This document shows positions 1 to 8,750 of a stretch of DNA of 18,304 bases, one piece after another. The position numbers and the translations under genes were made by a program. Each line of letters starts with the position of its first letter. Position 1 is the first letter of the stretch. Source of the DNA: Eimeria necatrix (taxonomy: Eukaryota > Apicomplexa > Conoidasida > Eucoccidiorida > Eimeriidae); NCBI RefSeq assembly GCF_000499385.1, contig NW_013654587.1, positions 1-18,304 on the forward strand. The letters are read 5' to 3'. Below the pieces are notes generated by a model, which saw nothing but the letters and a program-made list of their open reading frames with translations, ran no database searches and had not been told where the DNA came from.

Positions 1-994
1 GCACTTAGAGCCTGCACAGCACACAAACTCTGAAAGCCGAGCTTGTATCATGCTGTCCATCGTCTTTCAAATTGCATGAAATACGACCACAGTCACCGCA
101 TTATATGCGCCAAACGCAATGACGTCAGCACATAAAGTATGCAACGCGAATACGTACATCGCAGTTCTGCGTGCAAAACTCTCCACTGTGACTAGGTCAA
201 AAATGCAGCATACGTTACATTGTATAGCTCAAGCACTCATGGCTAGGCTGCTTCCACGCATCCCCTCATTCGCGCATTCTATGGGACAAAAGGCATACCA
301 TTGCAGTCTTTGTGGCCAGTCAGCTCCCACTGTGTCGTACGTGTCCAGTACATAGTTTTCCCCGCATTATAAAACATGAACCTTTTAGCACTAGGGAGCC
401 TGCTTTAAAAGAATAATAAACAGCGTTAAGATATGACTTTTGACTTGTGAGCGTATGTAGACCTTCCCTATTTGTTCGAGTGTTTAGGCAGAGTAGGCGG
501 CTCAGGTTGAGTGCTCGACGTCGGTACGGTGCGGATACCAAAAGTAGTAAAACCGTTCAAGTAGATGCTGCACCTGGAGGCGTCGCATCATAGCAGCTTC
601 ACAGACCTATTAATTTCAAACATCAAAGCACACGTTTACGCAAAAAGCGAAGTATGTCTCCAACGTCATTTTAAGTTGGAAAAACTCTTCAGCATGGCCG
701 GGATTGCCAAATAACGGTCAAACAAAAGAAGATAAAAATGCACGTGTTGTGTTGCACTTAAGGCGTGGCGAAGTTATTGTGTGCGGCCAATGCAAGCCGT
801 TTCTTCCAATGTTGTAATGTATGTAAGTTTCAAGCCCAAAGCAGTGCACATAGATAATAACTAATTGTCGGTGTGCTAACGTTAATATATGCCCTACTTA
901 GCTGTATGGTCTGTCAAACAGCTATCTATCGTCCCAGCATCAGAAACAGCAGATTCTCGCATGTGCGCATGCACCTTACTATGTAGCTACAGCG
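1..994. other. No supportable gene
   Basis: This stretch is AT-leaning and shows only short frames of 70 to 78 codons on opposite strands (119-355 plus, 320-541 minus). Neither has a convincing residue composition or good splice boundaries. A TGCATGC motif (minus orientation) lies at 967-973. It may be intergenic or intronic sequence. Confidence 0.4.
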
Positions 995-1198
995 TCAGCA
1001 GAGCAGGCTGCAGCAACGTTTACTTGACAGTTGCTGTCTGAGCAGAGCCTTCACTTCCCCTGCCAGACGTTTTGCACTAAAGGCCGCCTCTTTATGACGG
1101 TGACCAAACGCCGCCGAAAACAATGGACAGCAGTTAATGGCAAGCCTTTCTTCAGCCATCAGAACAGGACTCATCAAAAACTGGAGAGAACTGACCAT
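995..1198 (-). CDS. Candidate exon or small ORF, 67 codons, hypothetical
   Basis: The frame starts at ATG 1198 and ends at TGA 995. It has a natural composition: an N-terminal hydrophobic piece (MVSSLQFLMSPVLM), then a basic, alanine- and leucine-rich helix-like stretch with many purine-first codons (AEERL, KRLAGEVKALLRQQL). The frame stays open upstream to a TAG near 1214, so it could be an internal exon entered there. Two usable donors lie inside it (GTGAAG after the GEV region, GTAAAC near the end), so the coding part may stop before the TGA. The opposite strand is also open (1031-1282) but more arginine- and histidine-rich and less convincing. I do not recognise the protein. Confidence 0.33.
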   Translation of the reverse strand: MVSSLQFLMSPVLMAEERLAINCCPLFSAAFGHRHKEAAFSAKRLAGEVKALLRQQLSSKRCCSLLC

Positions 1199-1770
1199 GT
1201 AATACGTGAAAATCTATCGCAGCGTCTTTCTGTGGACACGACTCTCGACTCTCATAGCCATCGCACTCCTTGCTCCAACTAGACTCAAATAATTATGGAA
1301 AGCACACATGGGAAAACAGAAGCGTGGTACACAACACGGAAAACTGGAAAGCTACCCAGATCAGTTTCCTCTCCAAGGTTGTCATGCATGTCAGTAGCGT
1401 TGTGAAAAAAACGTAGATTATCACCGAAATTCAAAAGCATGAAAAATTGAGGTCTTCCCGCGCATGCAAGCTTTTATCAGTTCAGTATTTGCTTGGGCGT
1501 TGTATGCGGCGTACATTCTGGGCGTTTAGCAGTAATCTCGCGCGCGCTACACTGTTCTAGAACTTGAGTGACGGTACTCCACTAAGAATATTTTGCTTAC
1601 TGTTGACATGAAACTGCAATACTTTACGCTCCTTATCTATAGAGTTCTATCAGTAAACATTTGCGAGGTCATAGCATAACTAGCGTGTGCTACGAAAATA
1701 ACGTACTGACTGACGGCCGGATAAAGACTTCCCAAACAAAATGTCATAAAACCTCTTTCATTCGCGATCT

Positions 1771-1993
1771 CTAAGCCAACAGAATTGGACAGAAATCGCT
1801 ATGTTTCCTGCCGCCATAATGGTCTATGCAGTACTGCCTGATGAAGAACACCGTCTCAATGGAGTTGCAGTAATGCCAATCGCTTCTTCTGTCTGAACAA
1901 GTGCCAACGCTACTCTTTTTTCTTACGCGTTCACATGGGGAGATAGTTATGAGCTGCGCAAGCTCGTTCTTAGCCAAGTTTTCAGCACTTTCG
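1771..1993 (-). CDS. Candidate terminal exon, hypothetical protein
   Basis: An open stretch of 73 codons ends in TAG at 1771. It is entered from a possible acceptor (cgctaaag) at 1994. Composition is strongly protein-like, with an acidic start (ESAENLAKNELAQLIT), a basic middle, and a Cys/Tyr/His-rich end (DWHYCNSIE, QYCIDHYGGRK). Purine-first codons predominate. A GTAAGA donor inside (after SPCER) and a CAG acceptor (ttcttcatcag) would allow an internal intron, but the frame is open right through, so none is needed. The acceptor has a weak pyrimidine tract. No family was recognised. It could be the 3' end of a minus-strand gene whose earlier exons lie to the right. Confidence 0.33.
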
Positions 1994-2127
1994 CTTTAGC
2001 GATAAGAACTCTGCACTAGCTTCAAGCTATGGAGCTCGGAAAATTGTACCGATTGCTGCTTTCTGGCATGGGACTAAAAATCAAAGCACTTTATCTCATT
2101 CTGACGGCAATCGCATCAAACTTTCAG

Positions 2128-2232
2128 CAGCGAACATATCCCTGGTTCCAACAACGCTGCGCAGTTCGCGACAGAAATTGGGTGGATCTGCGCAATTTCC
2201 ATCAAAAGCTGGCATCCCATTGGGCAAAAAGC
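2128..2232 (+). CDS. Candidate internal exon, 105 nt
   Basis: The stretch is flanked by a good acceptor (aaactttcag at 2118-2127) and a consensus donor (GTGAGT at 2233). Read from the second base it gives about 34 residues beginning SEHIPGSNNAAQF and containing IGWICAISIKSWHP, ending in phase 2. The other plus frames and the minus strand (2096-2287) are open too, and one minus frame gives a helical-looking peptide (LLMEIAQIHP). The splice signals favour the plus strand, but the frame choice is uncertain. Function unknown. Confidence 0.22.
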
Positions 2233-2325
2233 GTGAGTGTAAAAAGTGTGAACTGCAACATAACCCTGTATAGCCGTTGTTGCGCACTCCCTAGCAGTAC
2301 AGCGACCTTTCTACATTTTGGCTCT

Positions 2326-2339
2326 GCCTGCCGGCAGGC
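2326..2339. repeat. 14-bp perfect GC-rich palindrome
   Basis: GCCTGCCGGCAGGC reads the same on both strands. It sits just before a TAA at 2341 and about 20 nt before an AATAAA hexamer at 2358-2363 on the plus strand. That layout would suit a 3' end, but no gene is firmly placed upstream. Confidence 0.6.
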
Positions 2340-2807
2340 TTAATCAAACGAAAATTAAATAAAGCTTAAAATGAAGAAATCAGGATTCGGACATTGTGCT
2401 AGCCTGCCTAATTCACTTTACAAGCCTACACTCTGGAATCAGTTGCAAGTTCAGCATAGCGTAAATACGCATTGGACGATGCACCTAACCTCTACGCGAT
2501 GTGTTAATAAGATCACGATAGGTATAATCAGTTGCAGAAACTAAGTATTTTCGTCTGGTGGTAGGTATCGATATTGGACCGTTGCCACATGATAGAGAGC
2601 GATAAATAGATACGCAACAAAGGGGTTCTGCCCTTTCTATTAATTATTCGAGGGTAGGAGAAGATCGTTTATGTATAGTAGCTGAATCAAACTTTACCGA
2701 TTTTCAGAAGTGCAGCTATGCACACCAAGAAGCCAATCTTACAAAAAACAATAATGAAGTATCCTGCAGCGTGACCAGATTTCCATGTAGACTAAAGAGT
2801 GAAAATA

Positions 2808-3049
2808 TCACAATTTCCACCCATCAGTTTTCACTGCTTCACCAATTCGACGCACTCTCTGCAAGGCAAACAACAACAAAAAAAGCTCACCTCATGTTTG
2901 TAAAAAAAATGCCTCAGCATGCCGTAGCATGAATGGCACCGTCGATGGCTGAACTGTGCCATGAACTGACGATATGCGAATCGCCTTGCCATATACACAA
3001 GAACGATGCGCGAGTACTGCAAGCACATTGATTCGATCACAACGGCAGG
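2808..3049 (-). CDS. Candidate gene 3' end: exon 3049-2891, 32-nt intron, exon 2858-2808
   Basis: The first exon has 53 codons in phase 0 after a TAG acceptor at 3050-3052. It is rich in aromatic and basic residues (YSRIVLVYMARRFAYRQF, HRRCHSCYGML) and ends HE before a consensus donor, GTGAGC. Only 32 nt later, after an unbroken T/G tract ending tttgccttgcag, the same phase continues as RVRRIGEAVKTDGWKL and stops at TGA 2808. If the short intron is not removed, the frame runs on through a cysteine-rich, less natural stretch to 2831. Alternatively the donor may join an acceptor further downstream. The protein is not recognised. The 53-codon exon is the better supported part. Confidence 0.35.
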
Positions 3050-3262
3050 CTAAGTCCTGTACTGTGTGTGTTTCTGGATGAGTGTGAAGGCAAGTTTGTT
3101 AGCCTATGCGTTGCAACCAAAGACCGACCAACCCCGAGGTCAGTTGCGGCCAGCCGGCATCGACGCAATTCAGCGTTTTTTCGCCACATTTACAGTTACA
3201 CTAGATTCTCTGTGTTAATGGAGAAACTGTGCATTTTGAGCGTTTCATATTCCCTATGCTAA

Positions 3263-3481
3263 ATGACTCAGTCTGGGCAGATCCATGAAATGCCCATTAG
3301 ACAAACTTCCTTTGCGAAAATTAAACGGAACTGCAGTTCCAGTCCGCTCAGTAATGCTGGGATGCGTCAAGCACCTTATACTGCGCATCTAGAACCCAAA
3401 GTATACACACCTTTCATAGAAGGCAAGAGAGCAGAAGCGAAAGCGCTTCGTACCCATTTAGCCAAGATTGGTGTCCGGTAG
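3263..3481 (+). CDS. Small ORF, 72 codons, hypothetical
   Basis: A complete frame runs from ATG to TAG with A three bases before the start. It is hydrophilic and basic with a lysine/alanine/glutamate helix near the end (EGKRAEAKALRTHLAKIG) and no membrane segment. Composition and purine-first codon bias look coding. The complementary strand carries an equally open frame (3579-3376), and in RNY-type sequence both mirror frames look coding, so only one of the two can be trusted. A GTATAC donor lies inside after EPK. No homologue recognised. Confidence 0.28.
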   Translation: MTQSGQIHEMPIRQTSFAKIKRNCSSSPLSNAGMRQAPYTAHLEPKVYTPFIEGKRAEAKALRTHLAKIGVR

Positions 3482-3579
3482 AACACATGACTCCATGTAT
3501 GCACTCTCCGGAGCTCGGCTCCCACAATTTTCATCGTCGCAATCTCACGAAGGTTAGTAGCTCGGCACAAGCGCGCCAA
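3376..3579 (-). CDS. Candidate exon, alternative to the plus ORF at 3263-3481
   Basis: The minus frame reads LARLCRATNLREIATMKIVG, then ELRRVHTWSHVFYRTPILAKW, then a hydrophobic SAFASALLP stretch. A GTACGA donor follows LAKW and a GTGTGT donor follows SMK. A TACTAAC sequence, matching the classical branch point, lies 10 nt before a TTCGTGAG that could be an acceptor, which would begin the exon at ATTGCGACG. It competes directly with the plus-strand ORF over the same bases. Unknown function. Confidence 0.25.
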   Translation of the reverse strand: MARLCRATNLREIATMKIVGAELRRVHTWSHVFYRTPILAKWVRSAFASALLPSMKGVYTLGSRCAV

Positions 3580-3732
3580 GTAATAGTGTGGATAAAAATC
3601 AGCGCTTAATCAAATACCAAAAGCGAAAGTCCTGTGATATCTGCGTTCGTGCCAGTGCACACGAAACGGGCTTCACAATTGCTAGACCGTGTCGGCTCAG
3701 AGCATACAGGCGCAAGCAGTCCCTACCAATGA

Positions 3733-3945
3733 ATGTTTAGCACTCGAATCCTTCCGTTTCTCAACAAGATGTTCACATACGGCGTGCATGAAGAACATTC
3801 CAGTTCAATGCAAAGTCTGTATCTAGTTAAATCAAGTCGAAGCACTTCGCACAAACTCCTTATCAGAACGTTCGGCATGTTTCATGCAAACGTTGCTGCT
3901 CGAACGCGTATTTTGTCCTCCATGAGAGCTAGGAACAGAGCATGA
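3733..3945 (+). CDS. Small ORF, 70 codons, hypothetical
   Basis: The frame runs from ATG 3733 to TGA 3945. It encodes a basic, serine-rich peptide beginning MFSTRILPFLNKMF and ending in an arginine-rich tail (MRARNRA). An N-terminal amphipathic, basic start could suit an organelle-targeting peptide, but that is only a guess. The mirror frame on the minus strand is also open and serine-rich. No splice sites are needed, and no homologue is recognised. Confidence 0.23.
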   Translation: MFSTRILPFLNKMFTYGVHEEHSSSMQSLYLVKSSRSTSHKLLIRTFGMFHANVAARTRILSSMRARNRA

Positions 3946-4151
3946 GCCGATAGCGACAACGGTACATGAGAGCCGCTGATGATTATGTTAACAGACAAAA
4001 GTGTTGTCTTCGCGTCTCAACATCTTTCCGGATAGTTGCCCCTAGACGGTGTTGCTGTGTGCAAGAATATATGTCCTTCTACTCCACAGTACGACTTGTT
4101 TATCGTGTCCGCCCAGCCAGGAGATAACCCTCCCCATACGTCCTGAAATTT

Positions 4152-4934
4152 TCATCCAGCCTTATAGGTTGCACGTGTGCTAGACCTAAAGACCCCATTC
4201 GTTTGGCTTGATATCACAAAGCCATATGCCAAAAACTGGTATACTGAAATCGCGCAATGGAGGCGATGTACACGATGTTGCGTGGAGCTCAAGTCGTGAC
4301 ACCCTAGCGTGTCTTTACCTAGGACTAAGCGACAAAAGAACCCATCTAGAAGAGTGCTGAACCCTCGATTGTGGCTGGGAACACTGAGTTTCTCAGCTCC
4401 TTCTGAGCAGCGCTGCATGCTAACCAATCGTATTTTGTAATAAAACAAGCACGCTCGCAACCGGCCGTTTCCGAATGAACCGGGACAGTGTGGAAGCCGC
4501 TTATGTCATGCGCATACTCAGAAGCTTGGTCGCTCCTGCAAAGCGGTTTCTACTTGATAACAGGTTGTCCCTGACAAACAAAGCACCGGCGAACATACTT
4601 CCTGGCGTACAGCAGGTCACGCAACACAACACAAGCAAAAAGCATTATGCGCGAATGTGGAAGAAACACGCGTAGATTTTACTTGATTTAGAATTATCAT
4701 TGCAAAGAGACTTCGCAGCCATGACCACACAACGGAAGATAAACTTTGTCGAGTAGTTGCAGTTGTAATGCGCAGGCTTACGAGCGCACATGCAGGAGCA
4801 ACAGAAGCACCTAGCCCTTTCCGAGTACGTTTACTACGCAATGCACTTGGCATGAGAGAGACATAGCGGCGCTCGCATGAAAGTTGAAAGGGACGCAAGG
4901 ACCTAGGTCGTAATTTCTGCCCAACCAGTGTCAT
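4152..4934 (-). CDS. Compact four-exon gene model, about 128 aa, hypothetical
   Basis: Exon 1 is 4934-4782, starting at ATG and rich in arginine (QKLRPRSLRPFQ, SKRTRKGLG). It ends in phase 0 at a GTAAGC donor. Exon 2 is 4601-4554, after the pyrimidine-rich acceptor gctgtacgccag. It reads EVCSPVLCLSGTTCYQ and ends in phase 0 at GTAGAA. Exon 3 is 4412-4319 (RCSEGAEKLSVPSHNRG, then FFCRLVL) and ends in phase 1 at GTAAAG. Exon 4 is 4243-4152 (YQFLAYGFVISS) and ends with TGA. All four junctions agree in phase. Introns are 180, 141 and 75 nt. The last intron is a multiple of three and stop-free, so retention would keep the frame. The exon 3/4 junction creates a hydrophobic stretch (FFCRLVLVYQFLAYGFVI) that could span a membrane. 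The basic N-terminus might be a targeting sequence. No family is recognised, and the splice choices were made by eye. Confidence 0.42.
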
Positions 4935-4971
4935 GACAAGAAAAGCATTGGAAGTCTGTCATAAGTGGTAG

Positions 4972-5418
4972 ATGTGCCTTGCTGAGCCTTACGTTCATTG
5001 GAAACAATCTGTCCTGTCGACTACAAGTTGCATACAGAAACATACGCAGACCCGAATGTTACTCATTAAGACACGCCCATTAGCTTCAAAGCTTTGTCAA
5101 TGCTCACAAACTGACACCAATACGTATGGCGTGAAAGCCGAGGTGGTGTTTTTCTTGAGCCGTTCAGCTGCCTTCACGACTACGATTATGAAACATTACG
5201 CATTCTACAATGTGTCTTATTCTGCATCAACCCAGGCACGCGAAAGGTGTAAAACTGTACTGCAATCAGTTGCTGTGCCATGCAATGTGTGGACTTCAAA
5301 TGGATTGAACACTGCGCGGCACGTAGCACCGGGAAATCCAAGGAATGACACACACCCAAGTGCCCAAGCAACTGGGAGACTTTTTGCTGAATATATTTGT
5401 CGAAGCATCTACACCTGA
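4972..5418 (+). CDS. Longest ORF in the window, 148 codons, doubtful
   Basis: The frame is ATG to TGA. Its second half has a reasonable protein composition (GVKAEVVFFLSRSAAF, RERCKTVLQSVAVPCNVW), while the first half is Thr/Gln/His-rich and less convincing. A length of 148 codons is about what the best chance ORF would reach in 18 kb at this GC content, so length alone proves nothing. It overlaps by 74 nt another plus frame (5345-5638) whose last part looks better. The two could be parts of one spliced gene. No domain recognised. Confidence 0.22.
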   Translation: MCLAEPYVHWKQSVLSTTSCIQKHTQTRMLLIKTRPLASKLCQCSQTDTNTYGVKAEVVFFLSRSAAFTTTIMKHYAFYNVSYSASTQARERCKTVLQSVAVPCNVWTSNGLNTARHVAPGNPRNDTHPSAQATGRLFAEYICRSIYT

Positions 5419-5459
5419 TGACTCTAGGCAAAATTCACTTGCTCATACACGTTCTTCAG

Positions 5460-5638
5460 TTCGCGCCATATGCCGTTGCAGAGAAATTCGAAATGACACC
5501 GTTTCGATTCTGCTAGGAACGCTGGTGTCTCACGGCGTTTTTAGACCCACGATCTACGCGCAAAAGTTCCACAAGAAGAAGCCTTTTATTTCTCTAGTAG
5601 CGTCGAGTGTTGTCACAAATCGAAAATTCCGGGACTAG
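5460..5638 (+). CDS. Candidate terminal exon, 59 codons
   Basis: The exon is preceded by a good acceptor (tacacgttcttcag, ending at 5459) and ends in TAG at 5636-5638. The frame starts with two bases of a split codon. It is basic and well mixed (RAICRCREIRNDTVSILLG, GVFRPTIYAQKFHKKK), with strong purine-first codon use. The opposite strand carries several stops here, which makes this one of the less ambiguous plus-strand exons. The same frame is open upstream to 5345, so the exon could begin earlier. No family recognised. The A- and T-rich sequence after 5638 would suit a 3' flank. Confidence 0.35.
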
Positions 5639-6241
5639 TAAAGCCCGCGTCCTAAATCTTCAGGGCCGAAGAGACTTAGCCATTACTTTACGTACCATTA
5701 GCTGTGAAGCTTTAGAAGTCAATTTCGTGAACCTAACAGCAAAACACAAAGACATTATCACTACTTCTTCTATTTAGCTCTCTAAATAGCCGAGACAGTG
5801 CACTGTGCGAATATTGTTAAGAATACAAGACACATTTTCAATGTGCACACAAGGGAGCAGCAAGCGAAAAGACATTCGGATTGGAGTATTGCTCCTAGCC
5901 TTGAAGCTGTCCCCACTTGCATCGTCAACTCAGCACACTCCAAGATTATAGCTACGCATCCTCCTTCGTAGAAGATAAAGTGCCCGCTACTTACGTCCTA
6001 GTGAGCAGAATGTTGTTCTGAGAAGCATCATGCACTTTGCTGCTGTCCAGATGTCTTCGATTATATGTTCGAAATAGGATAGTTATTCAGGTTTCGCCTT
6101 ATAAGAAATGTCTTGCACATTCTAATCCTTACATTTTGCCGTCTATGTTCTAGGTTTCTGTACAGTTGGATACTGGTTGCCCCGTTTAAAGGACGATGAG
6201 CTGCACCAATTGTTTGCGCCGCGTATTGCCTCCCCCTCTTC
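5639..6241. other. No supportable gene
   Basis: AT-rich sequence with only short frames. One minus-strand frame (6285-6061) is arginine- and asparagine-rich and unconvincing. A strong pyrimidine tract (tgcctccccctcttcttattcag) ends at about 6250 on the plus strand and could be a real acceptor, discussed under rejected items. Confidence 0.4.
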
Positions 6242-6416
6242 TTATTCAGGAAGCGCTTCCTCCTGTGGCCGAGAACGAATGTCAAAATACGTTATGATTG
6301 ATTTCGGAGGATCTGTTAAGTCGTGAAAACACACAATCTGTTTAGAAGAGTTATCCTTGCAAGTTGTTTTCCACTCTCCCGTTATCCTTGTGGACTCACT
6401 GAATAATAAGGGTTTT
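6242..6416 (-). CDS. Candidate terminal exon, 57 codons
   Basis: The exon is entered after the acceptor gcctttgcacag in phase 1 and ends at TAA 6242. It reads KPLLFSESTRITGEWKTT, then a polar middle with KDNSSKQIVCFHDLTDPP, and an acidic end (RPQEEALPE). The mix of charged, aromatic and small residues is among the most protein-like in the left half. The same frame is open upstream to 6466. A competing plus-strand frame across 6250-6320 has a better pyrimidine tract but is short. No homologue recognised. It would be the 3' end of a minus-strand gene. Confidence 0.33.
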
Positions 6417-7906
6417 CTGTGCAAAGGCGCTAGTTTCAACTTTTGCTTCACAAGCAGTTGCCTCACATTTTAAGCACTAGCCAAGAAAATAAAGCACCCT
6501 GGTCACAACAACAAGCTTCTGTGGTATGATGCGATATCCAGGGATTGTTTCTTGATGCAACCTGAATATCAAAACTGAACTCAACACCTTCAACAGTTAC
6601 AAAATTAATTCAAAAAACAACACGTATGCCCTGTTGTGCAGCTAACTAGTTGTGAAGTGTGGTGCTTAGTATCGGCATTCGTTCTACGCACGGCCTAGTA
6701 AGTTTCAAACGGTAGAAATGTGCTTATTGTTAAAATGTCCAGCCACTCCAGGCATACAAACTCTCTCATCCTTAAGAAAATTCTGCGAAACCAAGACTGT
6801 TGTAGAGCACATAGGAGTGAAAAAACACAAATGACCATGTTTTTCCCGCTTTGATTTTGCCCTCAGGGTTTGCAGCCAGAAGCCGAGGAATTGCATGACC
6901 ATGCAGCTTTACCACTAGCAAGCGTGCGAGAAGAGGTTCTTTATGTAAGCAACACGTCTGGTTATTTCAATATCAATTTTTTGCATTAAACGCAAATTTT
7001 GGTAGGTAAATGGCGTCGAGCAGTAACAGCGTTGGCGATGCATAAATCAGTGCGCAGCAGCATATACACTGAATTCAGCACTCAGTTACGAAAAGAAACG
7101 TACACCGTGGCGCAAAACATGGGACGGATCTTTCAAGTGTTTTTCTTAATGTGGGTTGTGCATAACTTACATTCTTTGAAAACCCACAAGTCTGACTGCT
7201 TCCTTTCGGAAGTGGCTCCCTAGCTGAGAGGTTGTACAAACGTCTCAACTGTCATAATCGTCATCAGGAAATTCCAATATGATGAACATTGTTGTTAAAG
7301 CATCGTGAGACTCATGGGCTCTGCGAAACTGCTCCAAAATTCTAGCTGCACAGATCATTATGAAACGAGCCACGTAAAGTGTTGCGCGTTTTATGTCCCA
7401 TCAAAGATCATGTGTACCGTTTCCACTGCCACAGTATTTATTCGCCGCTTTCTAATGCGAGAAATCACCCTCGTAAGCGGCGTACGCCGCTGCACCTGAA
7501 TATGTAAGGCGAAAAATGTTATATCTGGATTCTACTCACGCAAACCTGACATGTAACCGGCAAAAAAAGTACTTGTTGAAGCTGCCATGCATCTTTCTAG
7601 GTAGTGTAGCAGTAGAAAAAATGACGATGATCAATATAATGAGACTTGAAATGGTCTATATCCCAAGTGCGATATGAACCAAGCGTTCTCATGGCACAGG
7701 ATATGCCAAAATACACTTCCGGAAATAAGTGACTTTCCCATGCTGCCTCAATGCAAAAACATGCGTGACTGGCAGACTAGCAAGGTCCACTCAATGCTCA
7801 AGCGTTGTTTTTAAGACCACCTGCTTGTCTGTGTATTTACGATTGCGCCGTCTGGTCATAAAATACGTCCAGCTTAACGAACTTTCTGCAAAGCCGATGA
7901 TGCTTT
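6417..7906. other. Ambiguous stretch with short competing frames
   Basis: An AATAAA hexamer lies near 6488. The frames of note are minus 6902-6705 (65 codons, begins MVMQFLGFWLQTLRAKSKR), plus 6999-7223 (74 codons, contains a hydrophobic FQVFFLMWVVHNL), plus 7305-7499 (64 codons, with a GTAAGC donor at 7473) and plus 7729-7929 (66 codons). None has both convincing boundaries and clear superiority over the opposite strand. I leave them as possible exons only. Confidence 0.3.
7476..7491. repeat. 16-bp perfect palindrome
   Basis: AGCGGCGTACGCCGCT is a perfect inverted repeat with no spacer. It overlaps a GTAAGC splice-donor-like site at 7473-7478 and is much more GC-rich than its surroundings. 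It could be a protein-binding dyad or form a hairpin in RNA. Its role is unknown. Confidence 0.7.
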
Positions 7907-7997
7907 TCAAGAACCGACACTCTTTTTAAGCTTGAAAAGCCAGTCAGAGCCATGTCTGTCAATCAAGGCTTGGGTGAGCCACGCGCTCGTCTTGTTA
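7907..7997 (-). CDS. Candidate exon, 29 codons
   Basis: After the acceptor acctacaatgcag (phase 1), the minus strand reads NKTSAWLTQALIDRHGSDW followed by LFKLKKSVGS and TGA at 7907. The two tryptophans, balanced charges and purine-first codons look coding. The same frame is open upstream to 8092 with in-frame ATG codons (MLTVMLADLQC). A second candidate exon follows on the same strand after gctttgcag near 7895. The plus strand is also open here (7932-8144). Function unknown. Confidence 0.25.
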
Positions 7998-8175
7998 CTG
8001 CATTGTAGGTCGGCTAGCATAACAGTCAGCATTTGCCTTTGTACAGGCCACATCTGTCCTCGAACACACATGTACAATGAAATGCAGTGCAATGTAGCAC
8101 AAGATGCCCATAGCTTTTTGTACTACATAGCGTGTAGCAAATGATTTGAGGAAATCGCACTGAATTTTTCGCGTT

Positions 8176-8442
8176 ATGGAGAACCAAAATCAAAATTTAC
8201 TCACTGCGTTACCCGCCATAACCAAGAGAGCTAGTTGCAAAAGATGTCTGCTCACGAACACCCAAACAACCGCTTCACCCAGTTTGGTATTGAAGAGTTC
8301 ATCTCACGAGGGCATTAGTCAGTCCGTCTCATCTACTCTGCCAAACGTACTAGCTGGAAGGTCAAAATATTGCCTGTACAGACCAAGTACCAACTCACAT
8401 AAAACAAATGGTGGAAGCCTTACTCACTCAAGACATTATTAA
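8176..8442 (+). CDS. Ser/Thr-rich ORF, 88 codons, hypothetical
   Basis: A complete frame from ATG (context cgttATGG) to TAA begins MENQNQNLLTALPAITKRA. It is rich in serine, threonine and asparagine, with one CKRC pair and no hydrophobic segment. The minus strand across the same bases contains several GTGAGT-type donors and frequent stops. It may be a real exon, but low-complexity Ser/Thr-rich frames arise easily by chance here. Not recognised. Confidence 0.23.
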   Translation: MENQNQNLLTALPAITKRASCKRCLLTNTQTTASPSLVLKSSSHEGISQSVSSTLPNVLAGRSKYCLYRPSTNSHKTNGGSLTHSRHY

Positions 8443-8626
8443 AACAACGCTGCATGTAGTCTAGTTGTAGTGCTTTTATCGGCGGGCTGCAGTTCATTAA
8501 TACAATTGTGTAGCAATTTAGATTGACTATACTTACGTGGAGCACGCATTCTTAATGCGAATTCTATTGTACCAAGTAATCGTGGAGCAAAGACAAATGC
8601 AGAATTTGTGTCTGGGTTGGGCTATG

Positions 8627-8750
8627 CTAGATGTTGCGAGGGGCGGAAAATTTACGTTCCAGGTGATGCTTCCCCGAAAATTTGAATGTGCTTCCCGCGA
8701 CTGACGTTGCCGCGGGCTGCCGCGTATTTCCAGTGATCGTGGCGCACATC
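8627..8750 (-). CDS. Candidate terminal exon, 40 codons
   Basis: The exon is entered after acttgacaacctttag in phase 1 and ends with TAG at 8627. The reading MCATITGNTRQPAATSVAG, then a basic tail (KHHLERKFSAPRNI), is hydrophilic. The stretch is clearly more GC-rich than its flanks, as expected of an exon. Its entry phase matches the exit phase of the candidate exon at 9416-9256, so both may belong to one gene. A shorter plus-strand alternative exists (ATG near 8630 with a GTGATG donor). No family recognised. Confidence 0.3.

Noticed and set aside
1536..1549. CGCGCGCG run as a CpG island or Z-DNA element
   Set aside because: It is a single short run in AT-rich surroundings with nothing else to support it.
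2880..2915. Homopolymer and GTTGTT runs as a microsatellite
   Set aside because: The runs are short and imperfect, and are better explained as the pyrimidine/T-rich part of a possible intron.
3733..3760. tRNA-like T-arm sequence (CTCGAATCC)
   Set aside because: No matching stem, no A-box at the right distance and no acceptor-stem pairing could be drawn.
4972..5418. The 148-codon ORF as a definite gene
   Set aside because: The best chance ORF in 18 kb of this composition reaches a similar length, and its first half has a poor composition. It is kept only as a low-confidence entry.
6251..6319. Plus-strand reading YVMIDFGGS after a strong pyrimidine tract, resembling a protein-kinase DFG motif
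   Set aside because: The stretch is only about 23 codons, no HRD, APE or lysine motif was found in neighbouring frames, and the minus strand over the same bases gives a longer and more natural exon.
7910..8092. Transposase-like fragment on the minus strand
   Set aside because: The peptide has a vague resemblance to DDE transposase C-termini, but no catalytic residues, terminal inverted repeats or target duplications were seen.
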